Shown here piece after piece: positions 61,859 to 64,000 of a stretch of DNA of 64,000 bases (positions within the stretch are counted from its first letter, which is position 1; the number at the start of each line of letters is the position of its first letter). The stretch spans positions 2,448,546-2,512,545 of the forward strand of contig NZ_LMFJ01000001.1 of NCBI RefSeq assembly GCF_001426755.1, written 5' to 3'. Under the pieces are notes generated by a model, which did no database searches, was not told the DNA's origin, and was given only the letters and a program-made list of their open reading frames with translations. The position numbers and the translations under genes are program-made. The DNA is from Aeromicrobium sp. Root495. GTDB lineage: Bacteria; Actinomycetota; Actinomycetes; Propionibacteriales; Nocardioidaceae.

Positions 61859-62698
61859 TCACTGGCCGGAGGCGCGCCTCTGGTCGTCGGAGCCCTGCTG
61901 GGTGTCGCTGTGCTTCTGGCCCGGCATCTCCACGTCCTCACCCTCGACGTGGCCCGAGGTCCAGGTGCCGGCGGCCGCGAAGTCGATCGTGCGCACCGTG
62001 CGACCCACTCGCGGCTTGGTGACGTAGGTGGGGACGGTGACCGGGAGCGGGTCCCACAGCGCCTCGCCGGTGGTGGCCACGGACGGGACCGCGATCACGA
62101 TCTGCTCGTCGAGCGCGTCGGCCTCGAGCGGGACCTGCTCCATGACGTGGGCACGCCCGGGGTCCACCTCCTCGAACTGGCCGGAGACGATGATGGTGTC
62201 CTCGTTGGCGGGGTCGGTCGTCCGCGCGACCCCGGTCTGCTTGGACGTGGTCGTGGCCGTCCGGGTGGAGCGAGGAGCGGAGAGACCCAGCTCGCCGCGC
62301 ACCTGGACACGGCACGCCACGAGCCACGCCGCGACGAGCGCGACAGGGACGCCGAGCCACACGGGCGCGATGATCTTGAACCCCACGAGGCCCGCCACGA
62401 GGAGCAGGCCGGCGAGCAGGGTGAGGAGGGTGCGACGACGGCGACGGGCCGCCAGACGAGCCGAGGCCCGCACGGGGGCCGGCGCATCGGTGGGGACCGG
62501 AGCCGGGGAGGGAGCTGCGACCTGGCTCTCGGGCTCGTCGACCGCGCGGGTGCGACGCGTGATGACCCGGCTGAGGGAGCTGAGCGACTCCAGGGAGTGC
62601 GTCTTGCTCGCCTCGTCGTAACGGCGCAGGACGAGCGGCACGAAGTACGCCGCCCACAGGGCGACGACGAACGCGACGATGAGTCCGTTGGCAGTCAC
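61859..62698 (-). CDS. Divisome protein SepX/GlpR-like
   Basis: A 279-residue protein. The N-terminus GLIVAFVVALWAAYFVPLVLRRYDEASKTHS followed by SLESLSSLSRVITRR is the characteristic opening of SepX (Streptomyces) and GlpR (Corynebacterium), actinobacterial division proteins. Two more hydrophobic segments lie around residues 85-125, and the C-terminal half is soluble and acidic. GTG 62698 is chosen. It normally lies near a glp/moeA-like gene, which is not in the window. Confidence 0.8.
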   Translation of the reverse strand: MTANGLIVAFVVALWAAYFVPLVLRRYDEASKTHSLESLSSLSRVITRRTRAVDEPESQVAAPSPAPVPTDAPAPVRASARLAARRRRRTLLTLLAGLLLVAGLVGFKIIAPVWLGVPVALVAAWLVACRVQVRGELGLSAPRSTRTATTTSKQTGVARTTDPANEDTIIVSGQFEEVDPGRAHVMEQVPLEADALDEQIVIAVPSVATTGEALWDPLPVTVPTYVTKPRVGRTVRTIDFAAAGTWTSGHVEGEDVEMPGQKHSDTQQGSDDQRRASGQ

Positions 62699-62827
62699 GA
62701 GAGAAACGGTAGGTCCTGCAGGACGTGATCGGCCGGAGGTCGCGCCGTGTGTCGTATGAATCCTCATGGGGCCGGTGGGGCGGATGAGGTCTCGACCTTC
62801 TTCTCCCGCAGTTCTGTGCAGAACCCC

Positions 62828-62857
62828 TTGATCTTATTCGAACACCTGGTCTATATT
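62828..62857 (+). promoter_or_regulatory. Promoter with SOS-box-like site
   Basis: TTGATC (62828-62833), 18 bp, TATATT (62852-62857); the start point would be at ATG 62864, so the transcript is probably leaderless. TCGAACACCTGGTCTA (62838-62853) between the boxes matches the mycobacterial LexA consensus TCGAAC-N4-GTTCGA in 10 of 12 positions. Members of the 13E12 family are reported LexA targets in M. tuberculosis. Confidence 0.6.
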
Positions 62858-62863
62858 GGTTCC

Positions 62864-64000
62864 ATGACCGCTCAACCGATCGACTCCCACCCGTTGGTGG
62901 CTGGTGTCTCGGTGCTGCATGCGGGGTTGGACCGGATGGCGTTGGATGCGTGGTCGGGTCTGGAGCCGGGTGAGGTGCGGCGGTTGTCGGCCGAGCTGGC
63001 CCGGGCGAAGGCGCGGATCTCGGCGCAGGAGATGGCGGCGGCTCGGGCGTTGGAGTCCGCGGGGACGGCCCGGAGGGCTGGTGCGACGTCGACGGGCAAT
63101 CTGTTGGCGCGGGACTTCGGTGGCGACGAGGCGGCCGGGCACCGGTTGGTCAAGACGGCGGCGAAGCTGGCCAAGACCACTCACGCCCAGGACGCGCTGG
63201 CCCGGGGTGAGGTGACGTTCGAGCAGTCCTCCGTCATCGCGAACGGCCTGGACAAGCTCCCTGGTGAGGTCACCGAGACGCAGCGCGACCTGGCCGAACG
63301 GACCTTGCTCAAGGACGCTGAACGGTTGACCATCCGGGACCTGCGACGGCGCACCGACCGACTGATGGACGTCTACGCGGCCAAGCCCGACGTCGACGCC
63401 CACGAGAACGACCTGCTCGTCTCGCGAGAGCAGGCCGCGCGCCGGAACGCGTCGTTCGTGATGTGGGACAAGAAGAACGGCATGCACGGATACCGCGGCG
63501 AGGTCCCCGAAGCCGAGGCCGTCATGCTCCGCACAGCCCTGGAGGCCCTCGCCGCACCGTCCCGGGCGCACCTCTCCGACCCTGACGCCACCTTGGGACC
63601 GGTGCCCGAGGACCAGGGCGACCCCGCCCACCGCATGGGACGGGCGTTCACCGACCTCTGCTCCCACCTCCCCGTCGAGGAGCTGCCCTCCAACGGCGAA
63701 GTCGGAGCCCAGGTCGTCGTCACGCTCGAGCACCAGACCCTGATCGACGGGATCGCACCAGCCACGCTGAGCGACGGCACAAGACTGAGCGCCACCCAGG
63801 CCCGCAAGTTGGCCTGCAGGGTCGGGATCATCCCGATGGTCCTCGACGGAAAGCCACTTCCCCTCGACTACGGACAGTCCAAGAGGTACTTCACGAAGTA
63901 TCAGCGCATCGCCCTCGCCAACAGGGACGGCGGCTGTTCGTTCCCCACCTGCGACCGACCACCCGAGTGGACCGAAGCACACCACCTCACCCCCTACTCC
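62864..64000 (+). CDS. 13E12/DUF222 HNH endonuclease-domain protein (partial)
   Basis: The frame runs from ATG 62864 off the right edge (379 residues shown). The DUF222 domain fills most of it (LSAELARAKARISAQEMAAARALE, GRAFTDLCSHL). At the end the HNH motif begins: CSFPTCDRPPEWTEAHHLTPYS, with the zinc-type cysteines and the paired histidines. This is a multi-copy actinobacterial family of unknown biological role, perhaps mobile. The 165 bp before it hold only the promoter and SOS-like box. Confidence 0.9.
   Translation, partial: MTAQPIDSHPLVAGVSVLHAGLDRMALDAWSGLEPGEVRRLSAELARAKARISAQEMAAARALESAGTARRAGATSTGNLLARDFGGDEAAGHRLVKTAAKLAKTTHAQDALARGEVTFEQSSVIANGLDKLPGEVTETQRDLAERTLLKDAERLTIRDLRRRTDRLMDVYAAKPDVDAHENDLLVSREQAARRNASFVMWDKKNGMHGYRGEVPEAEAVMLRTALEALAAPSRAHLSDPDATLGPVPEDQGDPAHRMGRAFTDLCSHLPVEELPSNGEVGAQVVVTLEHQTLIDGIAPATLSDGTRLSATQARKLACRVGIIPMVLDGKPLPLDYGQSKRYFTKYQRIALANRDGGCSFPTCDRPPEWTEAHHLTPYS

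Overview
The window is 64 kb of a high-GC actinobacterial chromosome. Leaderless and GTG starts, 1-4 base gene overlaps, an Rpf/RpfB protein, SepX/GlpR, a 13E12-type HNH protein, DUF3017 behind folD and an AlkB-rubredoxin cluster all fit the Nocardioidaceae (Aeromicrobium or Nocardioides-like). The genus is an inference from gene content only.

Bases 1-19,550 look like an accessory region, less uniformly GC-rich than the rest and lying directly against the 3' end of guaA, a site reported to receive genomic islands in other bacteria. It opens with a plasmid- or phage-type replication remnant: the C-terminus of a primase-like protein, an AAA_25 ATPase, a block of CTG/CAG palindromes, a small phage-type protein and a serine recombinase. 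Next is a catabolic block: a TetR-like and an AraC-like regulator, then [2Fe-2S] ferredoxin, CYP153 alkane hydroxylase and ferredoxin reductase. Converging on it is a seven-gene operon: transglutaminase-like protein, aldehyde dehydrogenase, SDR, BtrH-like protein, acyl-CoA ligase, thioesterase and acyltransferase. Together these could turn alkanes into fatty acyl-CoA and then into an unidentified acylated product. The last part holds an unknown 443-residue protein and a module of zinc-ribbon protein, D12-class adenine methylase and ParB-like protein, whose two promoters share a TGTGACA motif. This is a candidate defence or epigenetic system.

Bases 19,555-46,200 are mostly housekeeping: guaA, mdh, folD, purH/purN, sucCD, pcrA, zwf, rsmA, rpfB, tatD, metG, rsmI and a protein O-mannosyltransferase. 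Between the convergent M23 peptidase and pcrA genes sits a single DUF559 (Vsr-like) endonuclease gene enclosed by 61-bp inverted repeats, each repeat itself an imperfect palindrome. It looks like an autonomous or mobilisable mini-cassette.

Bases 46,200-49,900 carry a second, unrelated alkane hydroxylase system: alkB, two rubredoxins, rubredoxin reductase and a TetR regulator, with a clear inverted-repeat operator over the predicted promoter.

Bases 49,900-60,160 hold a Tad/Flp pilus locus: flp, cpaB, tadZ, tadA, tadB and tadC on the minus strand, plus a second 49-residue Flp-like peptide; tadE/tadG-like genes lie on the plus strand behind a strongly structured leader, with an ECF sigma factor and a DUF4349 protein between.

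The end of the window has two small membrane proteins, tRNA-Ala(CGC) with a partial duplicate of its 3' end, sepX/glpR, and a truncated 13E12/HNH gene preceded by an SOS-box-like site.
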